Shown here: piece by piece, positions 18,134 to 26,452 of the stretch | Numbering within the stretch: position 1 is the first letter of the stretch | Layout of the letters: every line of letters begins with the position of its first letter | Virus record (IMG/VR): IMGVR_UViG_3300044833_000023 | Location: 1-63,319 of that record | From: a virus | DNA: 63,319 nucleotides | Direction: 5' to 3' (one strand) | Notes under the pieces: generated by a model | Seen by the model: the letters and a program-made list of their open reading frames with translations, nothing else | Told to the model about the DNA's origin: nothing | The model's database searches: none | Position numbers and translations under genes: made by a program

Positions 18134-19279
18134 TTAGACCAAAGCGCCGAACAACGAGCCCGCGAGCGCGAGCCCTGAATTGTTCGGCTGCTGCGTCGAA
18201 GACACCCCGCTGCTCGTGCCCGTGCTCTGGCTTGTGCCGGTGGCCGCCGAGTTGCTGGCGGAATTGGTGTTGCTCGTTCCGGTATTCGACGTGTTGCCGG
18301 TGTTCTGGCCGGCGCTGGTCCCGACCGTGTTCGTGGTCGCGGGCATCGCGCTTGCGGCTTGGCCGATCGTGGAGTTGACAAGACCTGCCGTCTGGAACGG
18401 GTACTGCTGCGCCATCAGCCATTGATTGTACTGGGCCGTCAGATTGGCCTGTGAGGTCGCCGTGTTCTGCGCGTTGAGGGCGTTGGCCGCACCCTGCGTT
18501 CCCATTTGCTGGGTCTGGAGACCTTCGAGAGCGTTGGCGCCGCCGAGCGACCGACCGAGTGCTGTCTCGGCAAGGTTGGCGTTGGTGGCCTGCGTCGAGT
18601 TCTGGTTCGCGACGTCCTGCGCTCCGGCGCCGATCGCGGTGTTGAATGCCGAATTGTAGGCGTTGCCGATCACGCCCTCGCGCTGGACGTTCTGGTTGAA
18701 AGCGTTGTTGGCCTGCTGGATGCCGGTGCGGGCATCGCCGAAGGCTCCCGAGCCCGTCGCCATCGCGTCCGTGGCCTGATTGGTCGCGGCGTTGGCGTTG
18801 TTCATCTGCTGAAGCTGCGGCGCCAGCGCCTGCATGACGTACTGGTTCATGTAGGGCGACATCTGCGACGAGATGGTGTTCGTGCCTACCTGCTGCGCGG
18901 GCGCGCCAGCGTAGTTGTCGATCATCCCGGTCGCGGTTTGGCCGGTGCCGTTATTGGCAATGCCAGTCGCGGTGTTGATGGTGCCCTGCTGGCCCGGCGA
19001 GAGATTGGCGACCTGCTGGCCGGTGTAGCCTTGGAAGCCGTTGGCTTGCAGTTGCTGGACCGAATTCAGGTTGCCGAGCGCGGCCGACGCAATAGCCGGG
19101 TTCGCGGTGGCGCTGGTCTGTCCTGCGGTCGCGTTGGCGGTGGTGCCGAGGCTCGTTCCAAGCGTCGATTGGTTGGTCGCGCTGTTGCCCGTGGTCGACT
19201 GATTGGCGGTCGTGCTTCCGCTGTTGTTGGTCGCGCCGATCGTATTGGTCTGGGCGGTCTGGCTCATTCCAAAGCACAT
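18134..19279 (-). CDS. Internal virion / ejection protein, Asn-Thr-Gln-rich
   Basis: The protein has 381 residues and opens with MCFGMSQTAQTN, reminiscent of the short cysteine-containing start (MCFG or MCDP) of podoviral internal proteins such as T7 gp14. Residues 15-60 and 310-365 are Thr/Ser/Asn low complexity. The middle (about 95-300) is helical and rich in Ala, Asn and Gln (MSPYMNQYVMQALAPQLQQM). Its place next to the 380-residue virion protein and the giant gene supports an ejection-protein role. Confidence 0.6.
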   Translation of the reverse strand: MCFGMSQTAQTNTIGATNNSGSTTANQSTTGNSATNQSTLGTSLGTTANATAGQTSATANPAIASAALGNLNSVQQLQANGFQGYTGQQVANLSPGQQGTINTATGIANNGTGQTATGMIDNYAGAPAQQVGTNTISSQMSPYMNQYVMQALAPQLQQMNNANAATNQATDAMATGSGAFGDARTGIQQANNAFNQNVQREGVIGNAYNSAFNTAIGAGAQDVANQNSTQATNANLAETALGRSLGGANALEGLQTQQMGTQGAANALNAQNTATSQANLTAQYNQWLMAQQYPFQTAGLVNSTIGQAASAMPATTNTVGTSAGQNTGNTSNTGTSNTNSASNSAATGTSQSTGTSSGVSSTQQPNNSGLALAGSLFGALV

Positions 19280-19283
19280 CGAT

Positions 19284-19790
19284 TTAGCTTCCTTCGTAGG
19301 CGCGCGGCATCATGCGCGCGACGCCGTTTCGGGCCGGCCGGATTTTGCCCTGATGGATGAACTCGATGCCGGCGAGGCCAGCGATGGCCTTCGCCTCGTC
19401 CATGAGAGCGGATGCGGTCGGGGTGTTGATGAAAGCCGGAAGGACGAAGTGCCAGCGGTCGGTCAGGAATTCGCCGTCGCCGTACCACCACTCGGGCTTG
19501 ATGAGGCCCATGGTGCCGACGAGGACGTCGCCGTGCATCACCATGATCGCGACTTCATGCTTGGCGACGCGGATGATCTCGGTAAGGCTCTTGATGGCGT
19601 CGACCTGGCAGCGCATGGCGGGCTGCGCGACGATCAACAGAAAGCGATGGATGGCGATCAGGTCGTCGTCGGTCGAGGCGTAGCGGATGCTGATTTCGCT
19701 AAGTGGAGCGGTTTGAACCGCCTCGTTTACAATCGTCGATGAAGGTTGCGAGGAACGCGACCGCGTTCGCGAGCGTCGGCGCCGTGACAT
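19284..19790 (-). CDS. GNAT-like acetyltransferase-fold virion-region protein
   Basis: Up to 168 residues. From about residue 35 (EISIRYASTDDDLIAIHRFL) it follows a GNAT-like order: beta, helix, VMHGDVLVGTMGLI, then WHFVLPAFINTPTASALMDEAKAIA, where the acetyl-CoA loop would lie. Similar proteins occur beside tail genes in rhizobial podoviruses. The annotated start gives an Arg-rich leader overlapping the upstream gene by about 90 bases. No other ATG, GTG or TTG precedes the conserved part, so either the overlap is real or a rare ATT/ATC start is used. Enzyme activity is unproven. Confidence 0.6.
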   Translation of the reverse strand: MSRRRRSRTRSRSSQPSSTIVNEAVQTAPLSEISIRYASTDDDLIAIHRFLLIVAQPAMRCQVDAIKSLTEIIRVAKHEVAIMVMHGDVLVGTMGLIKPEWWYGDGEFLTDRWHFVLPAFINTPTASALMDEAKAIAGLAGIEFIHQGKIRPARNGVARMMPRAYEGS

Positions 19791-19947
19791 TGAGCGTCCT
19801 TGTCTGGGTGTAAGTGCCGGAAACGGTGAAGGCGTTGGCGATGTCGAGAAGATCGACTTCGGCGGAGGCGAGTTCGATGGCCTGCAACGCGGAGCGGATG
19901 GCCGGGTCTTGGACGAACCCGAGCCCGGTTAGATTGACGCGCCTCAT
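19699..19947 (-). CDS. Small conserved tail-region protein
   Basis: This 82-residue protein begins MRRVNLTGLGFVQDPAIRSA. ATG 19947 overlaps the preceding stop (ATGA) and is preferred over an in-frame start at 19974. Helix LQAIELASAEVDLLDIANAF is followed by strands and ANAVAFLATFIDDC. It lies between the DNA-stabilisation-like protein and the GNAT-like protein, suggesting a virion or assembly role. No named family is recognised. Confidence 0.65.
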   Translation of the reverse strand: MRRVNLTGLGFVQDPAIRSALQAIELASAEVDLLDIANAFTVSGTYTQTRTLNVTAPTLANAVAFLATFIDDCKRGGSNRST

Positions 19948-21746
19948 GAGCGGTTGCCGCTGTCTTGTATCCACGCCACGGGCTTGCCCCAGCGGAAGTA
20001 GCTGCCGAGCGAGGCGCAGGATGCGACCATGCCGATGTACCGGCCGGAAACTCTCATATCGATGGTGCCGCTATCGAGCGGCGTGACGATCTCGGTCTCG
20101 CTGTCCTCCTGGGCGGAGTCATTGAGCCGGTCAAAGGTGTTGAGCGTCAGCGAGATGTTGCCGATCTGTCCCAAGAAATCCGCGACGACATACTGCACGT
20201 CGAAATGACTACCGCCCTCGTTCAGAGCGTAAGGCGCCAGCGTGATGCTCCACGGCAGGATCGCGCCGTTGTCGTCGAGGCCGTTTTCGTGCTGGTAGAT
20301 GAAACCGTCGGTGCCGCCCATGTATGGACGGGTGTCGCCTTGGGTGAAGTGCGTCCCCGAGGTCCGGCCGAAGTTGAGCGGAGCCCAGCACTGGTTCTCG
20401 ATCGAATAGACCACGCCCAGCGTCGGGTTGGTCTGTCCGATGACGGTGTAGAAGAACCAGACTTCATTGTGCTGCGGGCTAAAGACCGCCGAGCACTGGT
20501 AGCCGTAGTCGGTCTTCAGGTTGTCGAAGACGTATTTGCGGATGTCCTCGACGTTCGGGATCGGCTGGACCGAGCCGTTGTACATCCAGAAGGTGTCTTG
20601 GCCCATCCAATAGGCTACGCCGCCGGCTGTGACCGCAGCGCCTGGCGCGATCAGCCCGCAGTCCTTCGAGATCATGCTCGAATTGTAGACGAAGGTTGAG
20701 CCGGTATATTGAAAGCGATAGAGCGCGGCATCGGTCCACACCAGCGTCACGAAGTCGGACAGCACGCGACCGGCAACCAGCTTGGTGCCTTCGGTCAGGG
20801 TACGGATGTTCGCGGTGTTCGCGGTGGCTGGCGTCCATACCGTGATGTCGCCCTGCGTACACCACGCGATCTGCATGTTGTCGAGCAGCGCGAAGATGAA
20901 GCGCTCCGGCGTCACCAGGGCGAACCGGCAATTGATCGGGAGCCCGGCGTCGGCCGAGATCAGCGTCGCCCTGCCCCATGGCTGCGCCGCGGTCGGGTCG
21001 AATTGATAGATCGAACCGCCATTGTAGGAGGCGATCAGCAGCTTGCCGAAATGATCCAGCGACCAGATGCGGGGCTCGATGAAGATGGTGGACGCGGTTC
21101 GCGCCGTGCCCCAGGTGCCGAGACCCCAACCACCAACGCCCCAGCCCAATCCGTAGACACCGATCTCAACGCCGACCGGGATTTCGTAGAAGAATTGAAT
21201 GGGAGCGGAGCCGCCACCGCCGGTGACGGTCGACGTCGCGTTCGAGGTAAAGACATAGGTGTAATGGTTGGCGTCGATGACGGTATTGACAACCGTCCCG
21301 CCCGGCATGGAGGGCGTGATGCCACCGATCGCGGTTGCGTTGAAAAGATAGATGAAGTCGCCGACATTGAGGCCATGCAGCGTGTGGTTGACGGTGACGA
21401 CCGGGCTTCCGCTGACGACCGAGAGCGGGTTGGCCCCGAGCGATCCGAGGGCTCGGTACGGGGTGATGTCGTTCTGTATCCAGCTTGAGTCGTAGGCATA
21501 GAGTTTTCGGTAGGTGCCGGCCGCCAGATAGTTGTTCTGCACGTTGTCGCGCCACGCATGGCTTGTGCGCGGCGTGCCGGAGGTAGGAGTAACTACCGAG
21601 CGGACATTGCCTCCGAGCTTCTGTGGCCGCCCCTTCACGAAGCGGACGTTGTTCGAGGCTATCCAGCGGCCTTCAGAGGCGCGCCCGGACTCGGTGAGCA
21701 CCACGCCCGGCGGAGGCGCGATCGGCAGCGGCGTCAGTGCCGACAC
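19944..21746 (-). CDS. Packaged-DNA stabilisation / tail nozzle protein (P22 gp10-like)
   Basis: The protein has 600 residues. It begins with GRASEGRWIASNNVRFVKGRPQKLGG-type sequence characteristic of the P22 gp10/Phage_stabilise group, followed by repeated beta-rich units with Trp/Gly motifs consistent with a beta-propeller nozzle. Residues about 115-190 carry an inserted domain (HTLHGLNVGDFIYLF) also present in the head-tail adaptor encoded at 23016. It should plug the portal-adaptor channel and connect it to the tail fibres. Confidence 0.75.
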   Translation of the reverse strand: MSALTPLPIAPPPGVVLTESGRASEGRWIASNNVRFVKGRPQKLGGNVRSVVTPTSGTPRTSHAWRDNVQNNYLAAGTYRKLYAYDSSWIQNDITPYRALGSLGANPLSVVSGSPVVTVNHTLHGLNVGDFIYLFNATAIGGITPSMPGGTVVNTVIDANHYTYVFTSNATSTVTGGGGSAPIQFFYEIPVGVEIGVYGLGWGVGGWGLGTWGTARTASTIFIEPRIWSLDHFGKLLIASYNGGSIYQFDPTAAQPWGRATLISADAGLPINCRFALVTPERFIFALLDNMQIAWCTQGDITVWTPATANTANIRTLTEGTKLVAGRVLSDFVTLVWTDAALYRFQYTGSTFVYNSSMISKDCGLIAPGAAVTAGGVAYWMGQDTFWMYNGSVQPIPNVEDIRKYVFDNLKTDYGYQCSAVFSPQHNEVWFFYTVIGQTNPTLGVVYSIENQCWAPLNFGRTSGTHFTQGDTRPYMGGTDGFIYQHENGLDDNGAILPWSITLAPYALNEGGSHFDVQYVVADFLGQIGNISLTLNTFDRLNDSAQEDSETEIVTPLDSGTIDMRVSGRYIGMVASCASLGSYFRWGKPVAWIQDSGNRS

Positions 21747-21749
21747 AGA

Positions 21750-23015
21750 TCAGTACCGGATGCACAGGACGGCGACGATGCTTTCCGGCCTCGCCTCGGT
21801 GCCGTCGGCGGAGCCGGTGCTGGTCGTGAATGAATAGTTGTGGAGGTGATCGACGTTGGTGACCGACGTCGTGAACGAATAGCTGTGGTTGTGGTCGACC
21901 GAAGCGCCGCCGGTGGTGAACGAGTAGGTATGAGTGTGAAGGGCGCTCTCCGTCCCCGTCGTCATCGTATGGGTGTGATCTACGTTGTCGGTCGACGTCG
22001 TGAACGAGTACGTGTGCGTGTGATCGGTGTTGGTGGCGTCCGTACTTGGTTTCGGAGAGCCGAATGTACTGCTGCCGCCGCCGCTCGCCGACGTTGGGAA
22101 CGTCGCGCCGCCGCCGAATACGGGGATATTTTCCGTGTGGGTATGGCTCGCGTTCGCACTCATGGCGCTGGTGGTGCCGCTGCCGGTGTGCGTGTGGAAG
22201 GTGCTGACGCCGGAGGTCGTGCCGAAATGGGTGTGCGCCACGCTTTCGGTTGCCGTGGTGCCCGATCCGGTATGGGTATGGTCGACGCTTGCGCCCGATG
22301 TTGAGCCGCTTCCCGTGTGGGAATGGTTGCTGTTAGCACTCATCGAGCCGGTGTTGCCGGAACCCGTGTGGGTATGAGACTTGTTCTGGTTCGACTGGGA
22401 GGTGCCGGATGGAACTGATCCGGTACGCCCGCGCAGGTAACGCCCGGTATCGGTGGTGGGGGGAAGCCCGAAGGTGGTGAAGCCGTCACCGGCACCCCAT
22501 ACAGTGCCGATCGCGGCGAACAGGTCGACCGCGCTGGCGCGCAAAGCCGTCCCGCCGTTGCATTCGATCGCACCGAAGGGCGCGACAGCCCCGCCAGAGA
22601 AGAACAATTCCCCGACCTCGTGACGGTCCTGTCGGAACAGGTTGTTGGTGCCGTCGGAGAAAATGTCCACGAACTTGCCGGCCGGCGCGTTGACGGGGGC
22701 GCCTCCGGCGGTCTTGACCAGCACAAAGAAAGCGCCGGAGCAGTTGTTGATGAAGGTCCACTTCTTTGTGGTGGCGGGAACGACAATGGTCTGGTCGGCG
22801 GTCAGGGCGCCTGAGATGGCGATCATGGCAGAGCGGGCCTGCGCGGCGGACAAGGTTACGCTGCCGCCGGTCACGGCAACGCTGGTGACGCCAGCGATAG
22901 CGTTCTCGACCGGCGTAAGGATGCTGTTGTTGAAGTTGTCGCCCCAGGCGTTGTTGTCGTTCCCCGTGCCCATCACCAACAGGCCAAGGAGCGGTGTCGT
23001 GCTATCTGCCGGCAT
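21750..23015 (-). CDS. Tail collar fibre with His-x-His metal-binding repeats
   Basis: The protein has 421 residues. Residues about 1-130 form an attachment domain. At about 135-195 is a phage collar domain (GGAVAPFGAIECNGG ... RYLRGRTG), and the shaft (about 210-405) holds about a dozen SHTH, DHTH, AHTH or HNH units. It ends TEARPESIVAVLCIRY, the classic second half of the collar fold. In T4 gp37 and long collar fibres, HxH motifs coordinate iron along a trimeric needle; the same is likely here. It lies between adaptor and nozzle genes and probably acts in receptor binding. Confidence 0.85.
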   Translation of the reverse strand: MPADSTTPLLGLLVMGTGNDNNAWGDNFNNSILTPVENAIAGVTSVAVTGGSVTLSAAQARSAMIAISGALTADQTIVVPATTKKWTFINNCSGAFFVLVKTAGGAPVNAPAGKFVDIFSDGTNNLFRQDRHEVGELFFSGGAVAPFGAIECNGGTALRASAVDLFAAIGTVWGAGDGFTTFGLPPTTDTGRYLRGRTGSVPSGTSQSNQNKSHTHTGSGNTGSMSANSNHSHTGSGSTSGASVDHTHTGSGTTATESVAHTHFGTTSGVSTFHTHTGSGTTSAMSANASHTHTENIPVFGGGATFPTSASGGGSSTFGSPKPSTDATNTDHTHTYSFTTSTDNVDHTHTMTTGTESALHTHTYSFTTGGASVDHNHSYSFTTSVTNVDHLHNYSFTTSTGSADGTEARPESIVAVLCIRY

Positions 23016-23906
23016 TTACGGGGTGTCCAATGTGATGTCGGCGCCGCGGTAAAGCAGGTCTTGCTCGACCGCGATCGACTGGATGAGGTTCGTCATGGCA
23101 CCGACGCTCTTGGAATACTCGGTGTCGTCCTTCATGAAGTCGGCCGCTGCGGCTTGGGTCGCGACGCGGACCAGCTTCGGGTAGCGGAGAGTGAGGAAAT
23201 TCGATGGGTTGGTCGCCGAGAGCAGCGCGGGCGCGCGGTAATAAAGCTGCTTGTAGGCTTTGGCGACATCGTGCGCGGTGTCGAAATGGACCGCCTCGCT
23301 CCAGATCGACCATCGCGAAGGTGTACTCGCAACCAGATTGTTCGCGGTGTAGGTCGGCGTTCCCCCGCCAGTGACGGCCGTGAGTGCGGCCGTATCCACG
23401 GTGTCGATCGTGAAGTTGTTGGCATCGACGACGGCGGAGACCGGGAACGTGCCATTGAGCGTGAACACGTCGACCAGCGTTGCGCCCGCGATGGTGATGG
23501 TCGAGCCCTGATTGATGCCGTGCGCGGTCTTGAGCACGTTGACGGTCGAGAGGCCGATCGCGGTCGTGAAGGGGTTGGCCGCGAAGGTTCCCGCGATCGT
23601 GTTGTCGTAATTGCGCGCCGCGAAAATATCGCTTTCGAGCTTGTGGCCGAGCCACATCCCGTCGGTGACATTGTAAAGCCGCCCCATCGGATCGAGGAAG
23701 CGAGCCGGCAGGGCGACCGAGCACTGGCCCACGGCCGCGCCGTAGGTCCACGATGTCCGCATTTCCCGGCAACGCAGCACCGAATAGATGAGCGACTGCG
23801 CTTCATCGAGGATCGTTCCGATATCGAGCTTGCCGTAGCCGACCCAATTGGCGATCGACCCTGGCGACCCTTTCGAGGCCGTCAGGGTCGCGTGGGTCAT
23901 CGGCAT
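23016..23906 (-). CDS. Head-tail adaptor (P22 gp4 / T7 gp11-like)
   Basis: The protein has 296 residues. A helical N-terminus (DIGTILDEAQSLIYSVLRCREM) and C-terminus (DDTEYSKSVGAMTNLIQSIA) frame a beta-rich middle, the usual build of podoviral adaptors under the portal. The middle (about 125-200) contains an inserted HG-x-x-x-G domain (AHGINQGSTITIAGATLVDV) related to one in the nozzle protein. Gene order adaptor, fibre, nozzle fits P22-like tails. Confidence 0.7.
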   Translation of the reverse strand: MPMTHATLTASKGSPGSIANWVGYGKLDIGTILDEAQSLIYSVLRCREMRTSWTYGAAVGQCSVALPARFLDPMGRLYNVTDGMWLGHKLESDIFAARNYDNTIAGTFAANPFTTAIGLSTVNVLKTAHGINQGSTITIAGATLVDVFTLNGTFPVSAVVDANNFTIDTVDTAALTAVTGGGTPTYTANNLVASTPSRWSIWSEAVHFDTAHDVAKAYKQLYYRAPALLSATNPSNFLTLRYPKLVRVATQAAAADFMKDDTEYSKSVGAMTNLIQSIAVEQDLLYRGADITLDTP

Positions 23907-24403
23907 CAGGCGGTGGCCTTTTTGATGATTTCCTTGAACTCCGCGCAGAGACGCTCAACCGGAACGACTTTCTGCTCGATGACCAAGAACACGACCGCGT
24001 TGTCGATGCTGTTGATGCCGCGCTTCTGGTAGCGATCGGCGATGGTGGCGCGGATTTTGGCGAAGATGTACTTGACGTCTCCGGTCAGCCACATCTCCAG
24101 ATTGACGTCGCTATCGTTGTCGTCTTCATCGTCGTCGACGTCCTGCGGGGTGTGGTCGCCGTCGTCATCAGTCTCGACAACCGCGACAACCTGTTTCTTT
24201 TGGCGTGAGAGCTTCTTGGCCGCCAGAGCCTTGAGACGCTCGTCGTTCTCGATCATCTCGGTCAGCAACAGCCGGCCGGCGTCGAAGGGGAGTCCATCCT
24301 GATAGAAATGGACGTGCTGAAGGGGATCGCCTGGGGGGCGCTCTCCATGGACGGTAGAAAAGTATTTGCTACCGTCCATTCGCAGTTGCGGACCGGACTG
24401 CAT
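23906..24403 (-). CDS. Hypothetical virion-region protein with acidic stretch
   Basis: The protein has 165 residues. A very acidic run (about 78-102, DVDDDEDDNDSDV) splits an N-terminal half with LLLTEMIENDERLKALAAKK from a C-terminal half with IDNAVVFLVIEQKVVP. ATG overlaps the preceding TAA (TAATG). It may be a chaperone or assembly factor for adaptor or capsid; nothing in the sequence decides this. Confidence 0.65.
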   Translation of the reverse strand: MQSGPQLRMDGSKYFSTVHGERPPGDPLQHVHFYQDGLPFDAGRLLLTEMIENDERLKALAAKKLSRQKKQVVAVVETDDDGDHTPQDVDDDEDDNDSDVNLEMWLTGDVKYIFAKIRATIADRYQKRGINSIDNAVVFLVIEQKVVPVERLCAEFKEIIKKATA

Positions 24404-24660
24404 TACACGCCGTCCCTGTTGCCTACGTTCGGCTCTTGAACAGCCGCCGCGCCCTTGAGCGAGTGCCCGAGGTATGTGTCGCCGCCGCCCATCTTGCCGC
24501 CCGTGGTGTTGGGCATGTCGTAGCCGTGTACGTTGTCCTGCGGGTAGGCAGACTTGATGGCCTGCCCGTGCCCGACTTTGGACGTCTTGATACCGGCGGA
24601 CGGGCTATCGCCCATCGGGTTGCCGGTGAAGACGCCGCCGCTTTTGGTGCCGCTCGCCAT
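24403..24660 (-). CDS. Small glycine-rich capsid-region protein
   Basis: This 85-residue protein is rich in Gly, Ser and Asn (MASGTKSGGVFTGNPMGDSP) with no hydrophobic core. The start at 24660 is chosen over a longer Arg-rich frame because it abuts the upstream stop. It is probably a minor head protein or linker by position. Confidence 0.6.
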   Translation of the reverse strand: MASGTKSGGVFTGNPMGDSPSAGIKTSKVGHGQAIKSAYPQDNVHGYDMPNTTGGKMGGGDTYLGHSLKGAAAVQEPNVGNRDGV

Positions 24661-24887
24661 TAGTAAGTTCCTTGAATGTTGAAGGGAAAAGGGCTCGGCA
24701 AGGGGGCGTAGTAATCCCCCTCTCCGCCGACGTTGGGTCGCAATGCGCTCTCGCGGCTTGCGCGTGACAGGACCGTGTAGCCGTCCTTCCCGGCGTCCCC
24801 TGTGTCCAAGGACTTCGCGTTCTCGGGCAGCGGGTTTGCGGGCGTGAGGCAATACGGCCGGATGTAGGGGTTCGGCTGTAGATGCAT
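24660..24887 (-). CDS. Small proline-rich protein after major capsid operon
   Basis: This 75-residue protein starts MHLQPNPYIRPYCLTPANPL. A strong AAGGGGAG site precedes ATG 24887, which is better than the in-frame TTG at 24902. It is the first gene after the terminator hairpin at 24908-24932. No family is recognised. Confidence 0.6.
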   Translation of the reverse strand: MHLQPNPYIRPYCLTPANPLPENAKSLDTGDAGKDGYTVLSRASRESALRPNVGGEGDYYAPLPSPFPFNIQGTY

Positions 24888-24900
24888 GTTCTCCCCTTTC

Positions 24901-24932
24901 AAAAGGAGATGCCCGGGTTAGACCCGGGCATC
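24901..24932 (-). terminator. Strong hairpin terminator downstream of capsid genes
   Basis: A perfect 10-bp stem (GATGCCCGGG/CCCGGGCATC, loop TCTAA on the minus strand, 24908-24932) is followed by CTCCTTTT. It would end or attenuate the transcript carrying scaffold, capsid and the 152-residue protein, helping keep capsid mRNA abundant. Confidence 0.7.
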
Positions 24933-24939
24933 GGGTTGC

Positions 24940-25398
24940 TCAGTACCAGTCGATCGTCACTTCGCGGCGCGCGGTGCCGGCGGGAGCGCCGCCAACACCG
25001 AGAACGCCAGAGATGAAGAACGGGGTGTCCGCGGGAAGCCGGGCGGTTTCGAGAGCGACGTGGCTCGCGAAGTCGTTCAGCGCCGGCGGCAAAGAACCCG
25101 TGGCGCCCTGCGCGATGGCGCAGAGCGAGCGGGCTCGGACCGAAACGCCGGTCAGGTAGCCGAGGATCAGCGTGGTGCCGAGGCGGAAGCGCGCGTAGGT
25201 GAAGTCCGCCTGCGCGGTGCCTACCTGCACTTCCGGTACGGTGGTGGTGCCGACCATCGAGGCGGTGACCTCCACCGCGATGTCGCGGACCAGTCCCGTT
25301 TTACCGGGCGGTCCGACGAACTTCACCGACTCGGTGGCTGCACCGAAGGCCGAAGAAGGGATGACGTAGACTTCACGCTGCGGGGTATCGTAGCTCAT
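24940..25398 (-). CDS. Capsid-associated (decoration-like) protein
   Basis: The protein has 152 residues and is predominantly beta (REVYVIPSSAFGAATESVKFVGPPGKTGLVRDIAVEV). It contains no catalytic motif. It lies immediately after the major capsid gene and before a terminator, the usual place for a head decoration or stabilising protein. The role is inferred from context. Confidence 0.6.
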   Translation of the reverse strand: MSYDTPQREVYVIPSSAFGAATESVKFVGPPGKTGLVRDIAVEVTASMVGTTTVPEVQVGTAQADFTYARFRLGTTLILGYLTGVSVRARSLCAIAQGATGSLPPALNDFASHVALETARLPADTPFFISGVLGVGGAPAGTARREVTIDWY

Positions 25399-25423
25399 GG
25401 CTGTTGTTCCTTTCCCTTGAGCG

Positions 25424-26413
25424 TTAGGTCTGCGAGTCCCACATCACGACGCGCGCGTTGAGCGCATCGGGATGCACGAGACCGAAACCACCGAGGTAGT
25501 ACCAGGCGATGCCGCGGGAGCGGCCGTAGTCACCGGGGATTTTCGCGCGGATTTCCTCCGGCACGCAGACCGCCTCGGTAACGGTGTCGCCGCCCATGAA
25601 CAGAGCCCACGAGGACAGCGCGTTGGACCACGGAGCAGCGGTGCCGCTCCACGGGTCGTAGGTCGTCGAGTTGCCCGCGCCGCCCTTCGGGATGAAGGTC
25701 TGCTCGATGAACCGGAACGACTCGTAGCGCCCGATCTCGCCGTTGAAGATGTGGGCAAGGCCGGTCTCCGTGTACTGGTGGACCGTTTCGAGGGTGTTCT
25801 TGAACCCGCGATAGGTGGTGGGGTGGCTGATGGAGAGGTAGTCATCCGCCACATACGGAGGGATGTTGCGCTCCTTCATGGCGTCGCCCAGCGCCTTGAC
25901 GTGGCCGGTGCCCAACGCGATGTTGTTGGGCTGCGACGCGATGCCGTTGGTGTCGAGGGTGATCGACGTCACCTGGGCCGAGCTCGCGCTCGCGCGCAGC
26001 GGCGTCGACTTCATCTGCAAGTACGCTTCTATGTCAAAATACTTGCGAGCATCGTCCTTCAGCGTCTTGTCGATGATCGACACGACTTCGTGCTTCGCCA
26101 TGTCGGTCAGCTTGCCGGTGTACGGAACGGAGTTACCCGCCTCGAACACGGTCAACTGATGCTGGATGACGGAGAAGCCGCCCTCGGGCATCGACGTCAC
26201 TTCGCCGAGCCGACGGCCCTGCGAATTGATGATGCCGTAGACGTTCCAGTTGAACTTGTCGCCGCGGTTCAGGCCCTTTTCGGAGCCGTCCTGCGCGTCG
26301 CAAAGCTGCCGGAATTTGGTGAGCGGCTGGACCTGCTGACGAAGCACGTCGGACAACTCGTCCGAGTACATGAATCCGCCTTCCGCTGGTACAGCCCAAG
26401 ACTGGCCTGCCAT
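25424..26413 (-). CDS. Major capsid protein (HK97-fold)
   Basis: The protein has 329 residues. It begins MAGQSWAVPAEGGFMYSDEL and continues with an E-loop-like region (GDKFNWNVYGIINSQGRRLGEVT), the helix ATVFEAGNSVPYTGKLTDMA, and a C-terminal beta domain. It directly follows a scaffold-like gene and precedes a decoration-like gene, and it is of typical coat length. No protease is seen, consistent with P22-type scaffold recycling. Confidence 0.8.
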   Translation of the reverse strand: MAGQSWAVPAEGGFMYSDELSDVLRQQVQPLTKFRQLCDAQDGSEKGLNRGDKFNWNVYGIINSQGRRLGEVTSMPEGGFSVIQHQLTVFEAGNSVPYTGKLTDMAKHEVVSIIDKTLKDDARKYFDIEAYLQMKSTPLRASASSAQVTSITLDTNGIASQPNNIALGTGHVKALGDAMKERNIPPYVADDYLSISHPTTYRGFKNTLETVHQYTETGLAHIFNGEIGRYESFRFIEQTFIPKGGAGNSTTYDPWSGTAAPWSNALSSWALFMGGDTVTEAVCVPEEIRAKIPGDYGRSRGIAWYYLGGFGLVHPDALNARVVMWDSQT

Positions 26414-26452
26414 TTTCGGTATTCCTTATGGTGATGTGTGGGAGAGGTCGCT

